Shown: piece by piece, positions 50,521 to 59,406 of the stretch
How the letters are laid out: the number at the start of each line of letters is the position of its first letter
Numbering within the stretch: the stretch's first letter is position 1
Source of the DNA: Kaistella gelatinilytica
GTDB lineage: Bacteria > Bacteroidota > Bacteroidia > Flavobacteriales > Weeksellaceae
Reading direction: 5' to 3'
DNA: 64,000 nt
NCBI RefSeq assembly: GCF_015679325.1
Contig: NZ_JADPVI010000002.1
Location: forward strand, 672,798-736,797
Translations under genes and position numbers: made by a program
Notes under the pieces: model-generated
Databases searched by the model: none
The model's input: the letters and a program-made list of their open reading frames with translations, nothing else
What the model was told of the DNA's origin: nothing

Positions 50521-51954
50521 GTGCAAGAGAAATATATAGACGAAAACAAACAAGGCGAAGCAATCGCAACCGCTGAAAGACCAGATAACTCCAAGAAACT
50601 TTTTTTGGAAAGTTACGGTTGTCAAATGAACTTTTCAGATTCTGAGATCGTTGCTTCTATCTTAAATGAGCAAGGTTACAACACTACCCAAAATGTAGAA
50701 GAAGCAGATTTAATTTTGCTCAACACGTGCTCAATCCGGGAAAAAGCTGAACAAACGGTGAGAATGCGACTTTCTCAATTCAAAAATTTAAAGAAAGACA
50801 AACCAAGCTTAACCGTTGGTGTTTTAGGTTGCATGGCGGAACGTTTGAAAACTAAATTTTTAGAGGAAGAGCAACTCGTAGATTTGGTAGTTGGTCCCGA
50901 TGCTTACAGAGATTTACCCAATTTATTAAAAGAAACTGACGACGGAAGAGACGCCATCAACGTGATTCTTTCAAAAGAGGAAACGTATGCAGATATTAAT
51001 CCGGTTCGTTTAGGCGGAAACGGTGTTACTGCCTTCGTTACGATCACCCGTGGTTGCGATAATATGTGTACTTTTTGCGTAGTTCCATTTACGCGTGGTC
51101 GCGAGAGAAGTCGCGATCCGCATTCAATTATTGAAGAGTGTAAAAACTTATGGGAAAGTGGCTACAAAGAAATTACGCTTCTGGGTCAAAACGTAGATTC
51201 TTATCTTTGGTATGGAGGCGGCCCGAAAAAAGATTTCAAAAACGCTACCGAAATGCAGCGACTTACCGCTATTACTTTTTCTCAACTTCTTGATATGGTC
51301 GCTGTTGCAGTTCCAAAAATGCGAATTCGTTTTTCTACGAATAATCCGCACGAAATGACTGAAGAAGTTTTCCGCATGATTGCAAAACACGAAAATATTT
51401 GCAATTATGTGCATCTTCCGGTACAAAGTGGAAGTGATGCAATGCTGGTAAAAATGAACCGTCAACATACAAGACAGGAATATTTAGATTTAATTAAAAA
51501 AGGAAAAGAAATTGTTCCCGAAATTTCATTTTCGCAAGATATGATCATCGGTTTCTGTGGTGAAACGGAAGAAGATCACCAGCAAACTTTAAGCTTAATG
51601 CGCGAAGTTGAATACGATTACGGCTACATGTTCTCCTATTCTGAACGACCGGGAACGCCGGCTCATAAAAAAATGGAAGACGATATTCCTGCCGATGTAA
51701 AACAGCGAAGATTAGCAGAAGTGATCGCTTTACAAGGTGAACTTTCCCGAAAAAGGATGCAAGGTTATGTTGGTAGAAATCACGAAGTTTTAATAGAAGG
51801 AACCTCCAGAAAAAACGAAAATCAGTGGAAAGGAAGAAATTCCCAGAATGCAGTTTGTGTTTTCGATAAATTAGAAGGTCAGAAATTAGGCGACATTGTG
51901 ACTGTTTTTGTTCACGGAAACACACAGGGAACGCTTTTAGGGAAAACTGTTTAA
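50521..51954 (+). CDS. miaB: tRNA-2-methylthio-N6-dimethylallyladenosine synthase MiaB
   Basis: This 477-residue radical-SAM methylthiotransferase acts on i6A37 of tRNAs. N-terminal cluster cysteines are in ESYGCQMNFSDSE, LNTCSIREKAE and LGCMAERL. The radical-SAM motif is RGCDNMCTFCVVPFTRGRE, and the TRAM domain follows near the C-terminus. I place the start at the GTG at 50521, giving MQEKYIDENKQ. A TTG at 50479 would add 14 codons of a low-complexity repeat and lies too close to the predicted transcription start. Confidence 0.95.
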   Translation: MQEKYIDENKQGEAIATAERPDNSKKLFLESYGCQMNFSDSEIVASILNEQGYNTTQNVEEADLILLNTCSIREKAEQTVRMRLSQFKNLKKDKPSLTVGVLGCMAERLKTKFLEEEQLVDLVVGPDAYRDLPNLLKETDDGRDAINVILSKEETYADINPVRLGGNGVTAFVTITRGCDNMCTFCVVPFTRGRERSRDPHSIIEECKNLWESGYKEITLLGQNVDSYLWYGGGPKKDFKNATEMQRLTAITFSQLLDMVAVAVPKMRIRFSTNNPHEMTEEVFRMIAKHENICNYVHLPVQSGSDAMLVKMNRQHTRQEYLDLIKKGKEIVPEISFSQDMIIGFCGETEEDHQQTLSLMREVEYDYGYMFSYSERPGTPAHKKMEDDIPADVKQRRLAEVIALQGELSRKRMQGYVGRNHEVLIEGTSRKNENQWKGRNSQNAVCVFDKLEGQKLGDIVTVFVHGNTQGTLLGKTV

Positions 51955-51974
51955 GGTTTTTTGAGGCAGACTTT

Positions 51975-52040
51975 TCCGCCTTCCACTCCCTCCCGATTTT
52001 ACATCGGGATCCGTTCAAGTCGGGCTGCAGTGAGAGCGAA
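51975..52040. repeat. REP-like hairpin element between miaB and fic
   Basis: The segment is much richer in G+C than its surroundings. It holds a 7-bp hairpin TCCCGAT/ATCGGGA (51991-51997 with 52003-52009, 5-nt loop) and a second TCGGG near 52020. It has no T run. From memory similar elements recur between genes in Flavobacteriia. Only one copy is in this window, so the repeat status is inferred. Confidence 0.45.
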
Positions 52041-52071
52041 AAACAAAAGTATTTTTTATAGAAAATTTCGA

Positions 52072-52848
52072 ATGATCAATTTTAAATCCATAAAAACTGA
52101 ACTTTTTCCAGAATATTTTCCGGAAGCAGGAGATCAATTAAGAGGATTTGAAAATTTAAAAGATGCAGAAATTTCGACAGAGAATTTCAGTTTTTACACG
52201 TCCGTTTCTTCAGTTTACTCAAGTAAAATTGAGGGAGAAGAAGTTGATCTGGACAGTTACATCAAACATAAAAATCTGGGGATTGAATTTAAGCCCGATT
52301 ACACCAAAAAAATCGATGACCTTTACAATGCTTATGATTTTGCCAAAAAGAATATATTGAGTGAAGAAAATCTTCTGAAAGCACACCAGATTTTAACCGA
52401 AAATATTTTAAAACCACATCTTCAGGGAATTTACCGAAAAACGAAAATGTATGTTTTAACAGACAATGGACAAATTGAATATGTTGCAACTTCTCCTTTT
52501 GAAGTAGAGCGCGAAATGAATCAATTTTTCATAGAATTAAATGTTTTGCTCACAGAAAATTTAGAGATCGAAGAAGTTTTTTTTTATGCATCGCTACTCC
52601 ATCTGGTTTTTGTCAAAATTCATCCGATGAATGATGGCAACGGGAGATTAGCGCGACTTCTAGAGAAATGGTTTATTGCACAGAAGTTAGGTGCGAAAGC
52701 CTGGTTTTTACAGAGTGAGAAAATGTATTATCAAAATCATCAGATTTACTACCAAAATATTAGAAAATTAGGATTAGAATACGAAAACTTAAATTTTAAT
52801 AATTCATTAAATTTTATTCTAATGCTGCCAAAATCTTTAAATTATTAA
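52072..52848 (+). CDS. Fic family protein (class II, self-inhibited)
   Basis: This 258-residue protein starts at the ATG at 52072; codons upstream come from the hairpin element. The Fic motif HPMNDGNGRLAR (H184-R195) is intact, with Met for the usual Phe at the third place. The N-terminal inhibition motif SxxxEG is present at S50-G55 (SSKIEG), as in class II Fic AMPylators. It would transfer AMP from ATP to a target protein; the target is unknown. There is no HTH or separate antitoxin. Its stop overlaps the next start (TAATG). Confidence 0.9.
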   Translation: MINFKSIKTELFPEYFPEAGDQLRGFENLKDAEISTENFSFYTSVSSVYSSKIEGEEVDLDSYIKHKNLGIEFKPDYTKKIDDLYNAYDFAKKNILSEENLLKAHQILTENILKPHLQGIYRKTKMYVLTDNGQIEYVATSPFEVEREMNQFFIELNVLLTENLEIEEVFFYASLLHLVFVKIHPMNDGNGRLARLLEKWFIAQKLGAKAWFLQSEKMYYQNHQIYYQNIRKLGLEYENLNFNNSLNFILMLPKSLNY

Positions 52849-53357
52849 TGAGAAATTTACTGCTCATCTTATTCATGATTCCTCTACTTGCAAATTGTCA
52901 GTCAGAGAAAAATGCTCTATCCAAATATGCAGCAAACGTTGGAGACATTGCTTTTAATCAAGACACTGATGGTTCTGACTTTAAAAGATGTTTGTCAGAT
53001 GATTTTACCTTTCAATATTACAATGACTTAAAAGGTTTTCTGTATAAAGGCGAAAAAATTGAAATAGAAAGAAAATTAGCAGCACTTAAATTACAAGATG
53101 ATCGTACGGAAAATGGTTACATTACTATTCGTTTCATCGTTAATTGCGAGGGAAAAACTGGATTGTTTAGGGTTCAGCAGATGAATGAAAACTATCAGAA
53201 ATTTGCTTTTGACAAAAAGTTCGGTGATCAGCTTTTAAAATTCACTGAAAAACTAGACGGTTGGATTCCCAAAGAATATGAAGGGAGAAAATTAGATTAT
53301 TACCAATACTTAACCTTTAAAATTGAGAATGGAAAAGTTTCCGAAATACTTCCTTAG
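52848..53357 (+). CDS. TonB-C-like lipoprotein downstream of fic
   Basis: This 169-residue protein has a lipobox (LANC, Cys 17) and a C-terminal TonB-C-like pattern (YITIRFIVNCEGKTGLFRVQ, a helix, then WIPKEYEGRKLDYYQYLTFKI). It shares its first base with the fic stop, and its 3' end overlaps the next gene by 29 bp, so the three genes form one unit. The function is unknown. Confidence 0.72.
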   Translation: MRNLLLILFMIPLLANCQSEKNALSKYAANVGDIAFNQDTDGSDFKRCLSDDFTFQYYNDLKGFLYKGEKIEIERKLAALKLQDDRTENGYITIRFIVNCEGKTGLFRVQQMNENYQKFAFDKKFGDQLLKFTEKLDGWIPKEYEGRKLDYYQYLTFKIENGKVSEILP

Positions 53358-54126
53358 CCTTTTCATACTGGTTATCTACACTAATTTGCAGTCGCAGGTC
53401 AACTGCAACGCAATCGAAGGAGAAAACTGTAAAAAAGCGTGCGAAATTTATAACAATTCCGGTGCTCAAGGCTCCAGAAAGTCGCAGGAAAATTTTGATA
53501 AAGCAATTGCGTTATGCCCAACTTTCGCCGATGCTTATATGGAAAAATCAGTTCCGTATTTGAAAAGAGGAGATTTCGTCACATGGAAAAAGCTCATTGA
53601 CAAAGCAGTTCAATTAGATCCAAAAGCGCATCTCGGATATCGCGGTTGGTGCAAATTTCAATTTCTGCGCGATTACAAAGAAGCAATTTCCGATATTGAA
53701 GCTTTAGAAAAAATTTATCCAAGTGGTTATCTTGGTTATTCTGCAAATGGCGATTACGAATTACATATTGCAAAAGCAATTTGCTATTCGGCTTTAGGAC
53801 AAAAAGAAAAAGCAATTTCTATATTTGAAAAACAATTGCTGAAGGAAGACCACAATGTTGGTTTCTACGATTATTACCAGCTTGGCGTAACCTATTTTGA
53901 ACTGGGAAAATATGACAAAGCTTTAGAAAATTTCGAAAAACAAAGTAAGTATAACAATTTTGCTGAAAATATATATTATAAAAGCAAAGTTGCTAAGATT
54001 AGAAATAAGGATTATTTAGATTTAAAAAAGTTAGCCTTAAAAAGCTATGACGAGGGTAAAAACATGACAGACGGTTACACCCATCATTTCAACAAAGTTT
54101 ACAGAACGCAAATTGAAGAACTGTAA
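53329..54126 (+). CDS. Secreted tetratricopeptide-repeat protein
   Basis: This 265-residue protein starts at the ATG at 53329, inside the end of the preceding gene. A signal peptide (cleavage near LQSQ) is followed by three cysteines (NCNAIEGENCKKAC) and about five TPR-like helix pairs (e.g. FADAYMEKSVPYLKRGDF, AICYSALGQKEKAISIFEKQL, YYQLGVTYFELGKYDKALENFEKQ). It probably forms a protein-binding scaffold in the periplasm. The partner is unknown. Confidence 0.8.
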   Translation: MEKFPKYFLSLFILVIYTNLQSQVNCNAIEGENCKKACEIYNNSGAQGSRKSQENFDKAIALCPTFADAYMEKSVPYLKRGDFVTWKKLIDKAVQLDPKAHLGYRGWCKFQFLRDYKEAISDIEALEKIYPSGYLGYSANGDYELHIAKAICYSALGQKEKAISIFEKQLLKEDHNVGFYDYYQLGVTYFELGKYDKALENFEKQSKYNNFAENIYYKSKVAKIRNKDYLDLKKLALKSYDEGKNMTDGYTHHFNKVYRTQIEEL

Positions 54127-54159
54127 ATTTTATTCTTACTAATCTATAAATAAAACAAA

Positions 54160-55428
54160 ATGACAGACTTACAATCTATAAAAACACGCTTCGGGATTAT
54201 CGGAAATTTTCCGGTGTTGAATCGTGCGCTGCAAAAAGCAATTCAGGTAGCACCAACCGATATTTCTGTATTGGTAATGGGCGAAAGTGGCGTTGGAAAA
54301 GAATTTATTCCTAAAATAATCCACGCAGAATCCCGTAGAAAACATCAACCATATATCGTCGTAAACTGTGGCGCAATCCCAGAAGGAACAATTGATTCAG
54401 AACTTTTCGGACATGAAAAAGGCGCATTTACGGGTGCAACTTCTACCAGAAAAGGGTATTTTGAGGTTGCAGATGGCGGAACTATATTTTTAGATGAAGT
54501 GGGAGAATTGCCCGTACAAACGCAGGTTCGTTTGCTTCGTGTTTTAGAAAGCGGCGAGTTTATGAAAGTAGGTTCTTCTCAAATTCAAAAAACAAACGTG
54601 CGAATTGTCGCAGCAACAAACGTGAATATGTTGAATGCGATCAATGACGGAAGATTTCGGGAAGATCTATATTACCGTTTGAACACTGTACAGATCGACA
54701 TGCCGACTTTGAGAGATCGAAAAGGTGATATTCACTTGCTTTTCAGAAAATTTGCAATTGATTTCGCTGAAAAATACAGAATGCCCGAATTGGTTCTTAC
54801 CCAGGATGCAGTGAATTATTTAGAAAATTATCCTTTCCCCGGAAATATTCGTCAGCTGCGAAATTTAGTTGAACAAATGACAGTGGTTGAACAGGAAAGA
54901 ACAGTAAATTCTACAAAATTAAGTGAGTATATTCCTATGCAGTCGCAACTTCCGGCGGTTATTAAAAAAGGAAGCGGCATTTCTTCAAATGAATTTAATT
55001 CGGAGAGAGACATTATGTACAAAATCCTCTTCGACATGAGAAATGACCTTAATGATTTAAAATCCTTAACTTCGGAACTCATAAAAAACCGGGAAAACAG
55101 CGATTTCAGTAATCAGGAAAAAAATCTCATCAACAGAGTTTTCACGCCAGAAGCTCAAAATCAAAATGCCAATTCTTTGCTGTTTTTTGAAAATGGAAAT
55201 CAAAACTCGACAATCATTTCTAATCAAAATGAGGAGTATGAAGATGTAGAAGATATTGAAATTGAAGAGACAAAACCCGATTCTTTATCGCTTCAAAACA
55301 ACGAAAGAGAATTGATCGTGAAAGCATTAGACAAACACAAAGGCCGAAGAAATAAAGCCGCCGATGAACTTGGTATTTCGCAAAGAACACTGTACCGAAA
55401 AATAAAACAATATAACTTAGAAGACTAA
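54160..55428 (+). CDS. Sigma-54-dependent transcriptional activator without receiver domain
   Basis: This 422-residue protein starts directly with the AAA+ domain: Walker A GESGVGKE (41-48), GAFTGA (88-93, sigma-54 contact), Walker B GGTIFLDEVGELP and the arginine-finger region FREDLYYRLN. A Fis-type helix-turn-helix ends the protein (KAADELGISQRTLYRKIKQY). A variable acidic linker (about 285-375) lies between. With no sensory domain, its activity must be set by expression level or by a partner. It leads a tight cluster with lptE. Confidence 0.93.
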   Translation: MTDLQSIKTRFGIIGNFPVLNRALQKAIQVAPTDISVLVMGESGVGKEFIPKIIHAESRRKHQPYIVVNCGAIPEGTIDSELFGHEKGAFTGATSTRKGYFEVADGGTIFLDEVGELPVQTQVRLLRVLESGEFMKVGSSQIQKTNVRIVAATNVNMLNAINDGRFREDLYYRLNTVQIDMPTLRDRKGDIHLLFRKFAIDFAEKYRMPELVLTQDAVNYLENYPFPGNIRQLRNLVEQMTVVEQERTVNSTKLSEYIPMQSQLPAVIKKGSGISSNEFNSERDIMYKILFDMRNDLNDLKSLTSELIKNRENSDFSNQEKNLINRVFTPEAQNQNANSLLFFENGNQNSTIISNQNEEYEDVEDIEIEETKPDSLSLQNNERELIVKALDKHKGRRNKAADELGISQRTLYRKIKQYNLED

Positions 55429-55429
55429 C

Positions 55430-56122
55430 ATGGAAACAAAACTAAACCTAAAACCAATTGACTTTAAATTTAGCCAGTACCTGAGTCAGGGCTTTGAAAT
55501 TTTAAAGAAAGACTTCGGAAAATTTTTCTTGGGCTTTTTATTCACCATTATCATGTCGATCATTCCTTTTTGTGGTTTGATGGCTTTGGGAAATTTTTAT
55601 AAATTTAGCCGTAAAGTATTTAAAAGTGAACCTGCAGAAGCCTCAGAGATTTTTAATTTCGACGATTTTATGCCCTATTTTATTTTACAGTTGATCATTA
55701 TTGGAGCAATACTCGTTTTAGAAATTCCGATTATTATTGTCAGTGTTTTCGGGAGCCAGTTAGGAGATTCCTTCAGTTCTCTGGCCTTTTTAATTCCCAT
55801 CTACATGATCGGTTTATTGGTATTTCTTTTTTACTTTCTGATAAAAGGATTTTATATTCCTGCACTCATTTCTGTAGCGAGAGTAAAAGACCTTAAAACG
55901 GCGTGGAACATGTCAAAAGAAATGACCAACGGAATCGGCTGGAATATTCTACTTTTTGTGATCGTTGTAAGTTTTCTGAGTCAGCTCGGTATTATTCTTT
56001 GCGGAATTGGTATTTTCCTCACACTGCCGTATAATTATGTGACCCAATTTTTGGCGTACGAAGATGCGATGAATCAAATCACCTATGATGAAATTAAAGA
56101 AATAGGTTCAGAACAAATTTAA
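55430..56122 (+). CDS. Multi-pass membrane protein of unknown function
   Basis: This 230-residue protein has about four or five hydrophobic helices (about 33-53, 80-105, 120-145, 175-205) and short loops. It resembles DUF975-like membrane proteins in layout, but I cannot name a family with confidence. It begins 1 bp after the sigma-54 regulator and ends 1 bp before lptE, so it is part of that operon. Confidence 0.75.
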   Translation: METKLNLKPIDFKFSQYLSQGFEILKKDFGKFFLGFLFTIIMSIIPFCGLMALGNFYKFSRKVFKSEPAEASEIFNFDDFMPYFILQLIIIGAILVLEIPIIIVSVFGSQLGDSFSSLAFLIPIYMIGLLVFLFYFLIKGFYIPALISVARVKDLKTAWNMSKEMTNGIGWNILLFVIVVSFLSQLGIILCGIGIFLTLPYNYVTQFLAYEDAMNQITYDEIKEIGSEQI

Positions 56123-56123
56123 A

Positions 56124-56639
56124 ATGAAAAGACTTTTTGCTTTTACAATTTTTGCGTTATTGATATTAAATTCTTGCTATTCTTTTACCGGATCATCACT
56201 GAGCCCGGAAACGAAGACGATACAAATTAAAGAATTTCCGAATAATTCTGCCTTGATGAATCCGAATTTAGCGCAACAATTTTCTACAGATATTCAGAAC
56301 AGATTTCTGCAACGTACGACTCTGAAAGGAGCTACAGAGAAACCCGATATTTTAATCGAAGGTGAAATTATAGATTACACGATCACGCCGACCACGATTT
56401 CCACCGCTGTAAATGCGCCGGGAGGAAATATTCAGGCTGCGCAAAATAAATTAACGATCACTGTGAAAGTGCATTACGAAAATAAGATCGAGCCTAATAA
56501 AAGTTTCGACAGAACGTATTCTGATGAAGCCGTTTTCAGCAGCGATCTGGATATTAACACCATCGAAACTTCCCAGGTGAAAGTGGTGAATGAGAGAATC
56601 ATCAATAAAATTTTTAATGATATTGTAGCCAACTGGTAA
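56124..56639 (+). CDS. lptE: LptE-family LPS-assembly lipoprotein
   Basis: This 171-residue protein has a lipobox (LNSC, Cys 17) followed by YSFTGSSLSPETKTIQI. It then shows the LptE pattern of alternating strands and helices (LAQQFSTDIQNRFLQRT, DILIEGEIIDYTITPT, NKLTITVKVHY). It is the plug of the LptD/LptE translocon that inserts LPS into the outer membrane. Its gene sits one base from both neighbours. Confidence 0.88.
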   Translation: MKRLFAFTIFALLILNSCYSFTGSSLSPETKTIQIKEFPNNSALMNPNLAQQFSTDIQNRFLQRTTLKGATEKPDILIEGEIIDYTITPTTISTAVNAPGGNIQAAQNKLTITVKVHYENKIEPNKSFDRTYSDEAVFSSDLDINTIETSQVKVVNERIINKIFNDIVANW

Positions 56640-56640
56640 A

Positions 56641-58284
56641 ATGAACGCAAGAATTTTAGAATTAATCAAGAACCCCGAAATCATCCAAAATCAAGATTTA
56701 GATTTGCTAAATTCTGAGATAAAGCAACATCCTTATTTGCAGAATATCAGAGCGATACACTTGTTTGGAACCCATAAATTTGATACAGAAAATTATCAAA
56801 AAGAACTTTCTGTAACTGCAGCGTATACTACTGATAAAAAAATTCTTTATCAACTGATCAATAAAAAAACAGAGATAATTTCGGCGCCAGATCATACAGA
56901 GAATCCACCATTTGAAAAAGGATCTGCCGAAGAACTTCCCGAACCAAAAATCTATAATGATGTAATTATTATTGAAAAACCGACCGCAAAACCTGTTTTT
57001 GTAGAAGGCAATTTAAACCGAATTTTATTTGAAGGTGAAGAAGATTTTTTGGAAAGAGAAAATGAGAAGATTGATATTCAATCTACCTTAGAATCAGGGA
57101 AAATAGTGACGCAAAGCATTATAAAAGAGGAAGAAGAAAAAAGCATTTCAATTCCGTTAGAAAAAGCTGAATTTACAGAAACGGAAGATGCAGAAAGTTT
57201 CACACCTGAAACCATCATCAATGAACTTGCAATTTCTAAGGAAGAACCTGTAGTTGAAGATCTTTCTACGATAAGTTTTCATGGTTTGGAAGAATTTCTT
57301 CCGGATGTTAAAATAAAGGCCACTAATACTGAAGAGCATTATGTCGCGCCAAAACCGCAACTGAGCAAACAGGATCTAGAAATGCAGCTTTTAATTGCGG
57401 AAGTAGAAGCAAAAGTGAAAGCTTCAAAAAAAGAAAAGGTAGTAGAAATTGAACCGGATCACAACCATGACCTTAATTTTTCTGAAAGTCAAAAATTAGA
57501 AATCGCTCCTGTCAAAAGTGAAATTGTTCCGGAAAAATCACCGGAAGTTATTTTGGAAACAAAAACTCAGAATGAAGAGATATCGGAAGAAAAACCTTCA
57601 GTAAAAGAAGAAATCACGGAGAAACCTGGTTCAACAGAAAAATCCTCGTGGAAACCGATGCAGTTTTCAGGCAATATTCCGGATTCTTTAATTGACAAAA
57701 AACCGGAGATAAAAACAGAAGTGCAATCTGTTATCATCAAAAATAGTTTTGATGATAAAGAACTTTCTGAACCAAAAATTGAAGTTGAGCAATTAGAAGA
57801 AAGACCGGTTTTAAATGTTTCCTTTTTAACGCAAAAAGTTTCACCGATTGAATCTCCAAAACTTGAAAAAGCGGAGGAAGAAACTCAGAAAGTTGAAGAA
57901 ACAGAACCGATCACCGAAAGAAGCAATGTTACCAATTTCATAAATACCTGGCAAACCTGGTTGAAAATTGACCGAGAAGAAGAAATTAGCGAAGAAAAAC
58001 CGGTTATATCTAAAGTTGAAGTTAAGAATACAGTCATCGAAAAATTCATTGAAAAAGAACCGAAAATTTCTAAACTGAAGGAAGAATCTGATTTTGTCGT
58101 AAAAGAAAAAGGGACGAATATTTCACATTTAATGACGGAAACTTTAGCCAATCTTTACGTAGAGCAAAAACTCTATGCGAAAGCAATTAAAGCGTACGAA
58201 ACTTTAGCGACGAAACATCCACACAAAGAAGATCTATTCAAAGAGAAAATTCAGGAGATCAAAGAACTTCGAAAGAATCCATAA
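56641..58284 (+). CDS. Large acidic protein with C-terminal TPR-like helices
   Basis: This 547-residue protein has a short N-terminal helical region (about 1-80) and then a long low-complexity middle (about 85-470) dominated by Glu, Lys, Ser and Pro. The C-terminal TPR-like segment reads LMTETLANLYVEQKLYAKAIKAYETLATKHP. There is no signal peptide. In this bacterial group such a gene commonly follows lptE. The disordered middle suggests a flexible tether. The function is unknown. Confidence 0.75.
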   Translation: MNARILELIKNPEIIQNQDLDLLNSEIKQHPYLQNIRAIHLFGTHKFDTENYQKELSVTAAYTTDKKILYQLINKKTEIISAPDHTENPPFEKGSAEELPEPKIYNDVIIIEKPTAKPVFVEGNLNRILFEGEEDFLERENEKIDIQSTLESGKIVTQSIIKEEEEKSISIPLEKAEFTETEDAESFTPETIINELAISKEEPVVEDLSTISFHGLEEFLPDVKIKATNTEEHYVAPKPQLSKQDLEMQLLIAEVEAKVKASKKEKVVEIEPDHNHDLNFSESQKLEIAPVKSEIVPEKSPEVILETKTQNEEISEEKPSVKEEITEKPGSTEKSSWKPMQFSGNIPDSLIDKKPEIKTEVQSVIIKNSFDDKELSEPKIEVEQLEERPVLNVSFLTQKVSPIESPKLEKAEEETQKVEETEPITERSNVTNFINTWQTWLKIDREEEISEEKPVISKVEVKNTVIEKFIEKEPKISKLKEESDFVVKEKGTNISHLMTETLANLYVEQKLYAKAIKAYETLATKHPHKEDLFKEKIQEIKELRKNP

Positions 58285-58312
58285 AAAAAACGCTCGTTAA
58301 TGAGCGTTTTTT
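58285..58312. terminator. Bidirectional terminator ending the lptE cluster
   Basis: An 11-bp perfect stem (58285-58295 with 58302-58312), flanked by A and T runs, lies between converging genes. Confidence 0.88.
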
Positions 58313-58314
58313 GA

Positions 58315-58962
58315 TTATTCCAAATGCTTCCGATCTATCGATTCTACCTGGATTGTTTTCGTATTTCTATCAGAATTAAAATTCCTGAATTTTCGCCAAA
58401 GTTTTCGTCCTAAAACAAACACGGTGATTATCAAAATAATTGCAGCAATAAAAGCAATTACGGGTGCAGCGAGTGCTAAAAATGACATAATTCCGGCGCC
58501 TGCTGTTTCAGTGGTTGCGACGACAGAATTTCCAAATCCTCCTGTTGTCGCTGTAGAAGCCGCACGAGTTCCGGCAAATCCCGAGCTGATCGCCGCGGCT
58601 GTTCCTCCGCCCGCAATTAATGCTAAAGCCCATTGTGGAAATGTTCCAATATCTGCAAACTGACTTGCAAACATTACCGAACCTGCAACCGTTGCCAAAG
58701 GAATCGAAATGGTATCTAAAAGATGATCAACAAAGGGAATATAATATGCCAAGATCTCAACGATCATCGCAATTCCGGTTGTAATAAGTGTTGGTAAACC
58801 AGACAACCATTGAAAGTTTTCGTTTTGTGGAATCCAGCCCATGTACGATGCCAAACTTACGGCAAACATCGGTAAGAATACTCTAAAACCTGTTGCTGCA
58901 GCTAATCCTATACCGATAAAAGCGCTTATTAGATAAGGTAAATAAGGAATGTGATCTAACAT
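58315..58962 (-). CDS. DUF4126 membrane protein
   Basis: This 215-residue protein starts at the ATG at 58962; a TTG three codons earlier is less likely. It has several glycine/alanine-rich membrane helices with the DUF4126 pattern (GIGLAAATGFRVFLPMFAVS, LPTLITTGIAMIVEILAYYIPFVDHLLD, GGGTAAAISSGFAGTRAASTATTGG) and a basic C-terminal tail. Function unknown. Confidence 0.88.
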   Translation of the reverse strand: MLDHIPYLPYLISAFIGIGLAAATGFRVFLPMFAVSLASYMGWIPQNENFQWLSGLPTLITTGIAMIVEILAYYIPFVDHLLDTISIPLATVAGSVMFASQFADIGTFPQWALALIAGGGTAAAISSGFAGTRAASTATTGGFGNSVVATTETAGAGIMSFLALAAPVIAFIAAIILIITVFVLGRKLWRKFRNFNSDRNTKTIQVESIDRKHLE

Positions 58963-59025
58963 TGGTGACAAGTTTTAAATTATTGTTTTCCAAATTTACA
59001 AAAACCGAGATATGATTCCGAGATT

Positions 59026-59406
59026 TTATTTCACTGATTCACACAATTTTAAAAAATTTTCTTCTACAATTTTATAATGAGCGGGCTTTTCAGTAGAAAC
59101 CCAGAAAAGCATCGATATTGAATTTGTTCCGAATTTTTCCACAAAAAGTTCTTTATTCAAACGATAACATTCACGCAGCAACCTTTTAATTCTATTTCGG
59201 TGAACTGCTTTTTTAAAATGTCTTTTAGAAACAGAAACTCCCACTTTTTGTCGGTCAAAAGAGAAATCTTCCTGCGGTTTTTTATCTAAATTAAGGGTGA
59301 TAATTCTTAAATTGTCACAGGTTTTCCATTTACCCTTTTCAAAAAGCAAAGTGATGTCTTTTTTATGTTTCAACTTTTCCTCCTTCGGAAGTTTAAGATC
59401 ACTCAT
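59026..59406 (-). CDS. rnpA: Ribonuclease P protein component
   Basis: This 126-residue protein helps the RNase P RNA cut tRNA 5' leaders. It has the N-terminal LPKEEKLKHKKDITLLFEKGK and the RNR signature VSKRHFKKAVHRNRIKRLLRE near 75-95. The gene is not beside rpmH and dnaA as in many bacteria but overlaps tcdA by 8 bp, so it is translated from the tcdA transcript. Confidence 0.94.
   Translation of the reverse strand: MSDLKLPKEEKLKHKKDITLLFEKGKWKTCDNLRIITLNLDKKPQEDFSFDRQKVGVSVSKRHFKKAVHRNRIKRLLRECYRLNKELFVEKFGTNSISMLFWVSTEKPAHYKIVEENFLKLCESVK

Noticed and set aside
52072-52848. Fic as the toxin of a FicT/FicA-type toxin-antitoxin pair
   Set aside because: The inhibitory SxxxEG motif is in the same protein and no small antitoxin gene precedes it.
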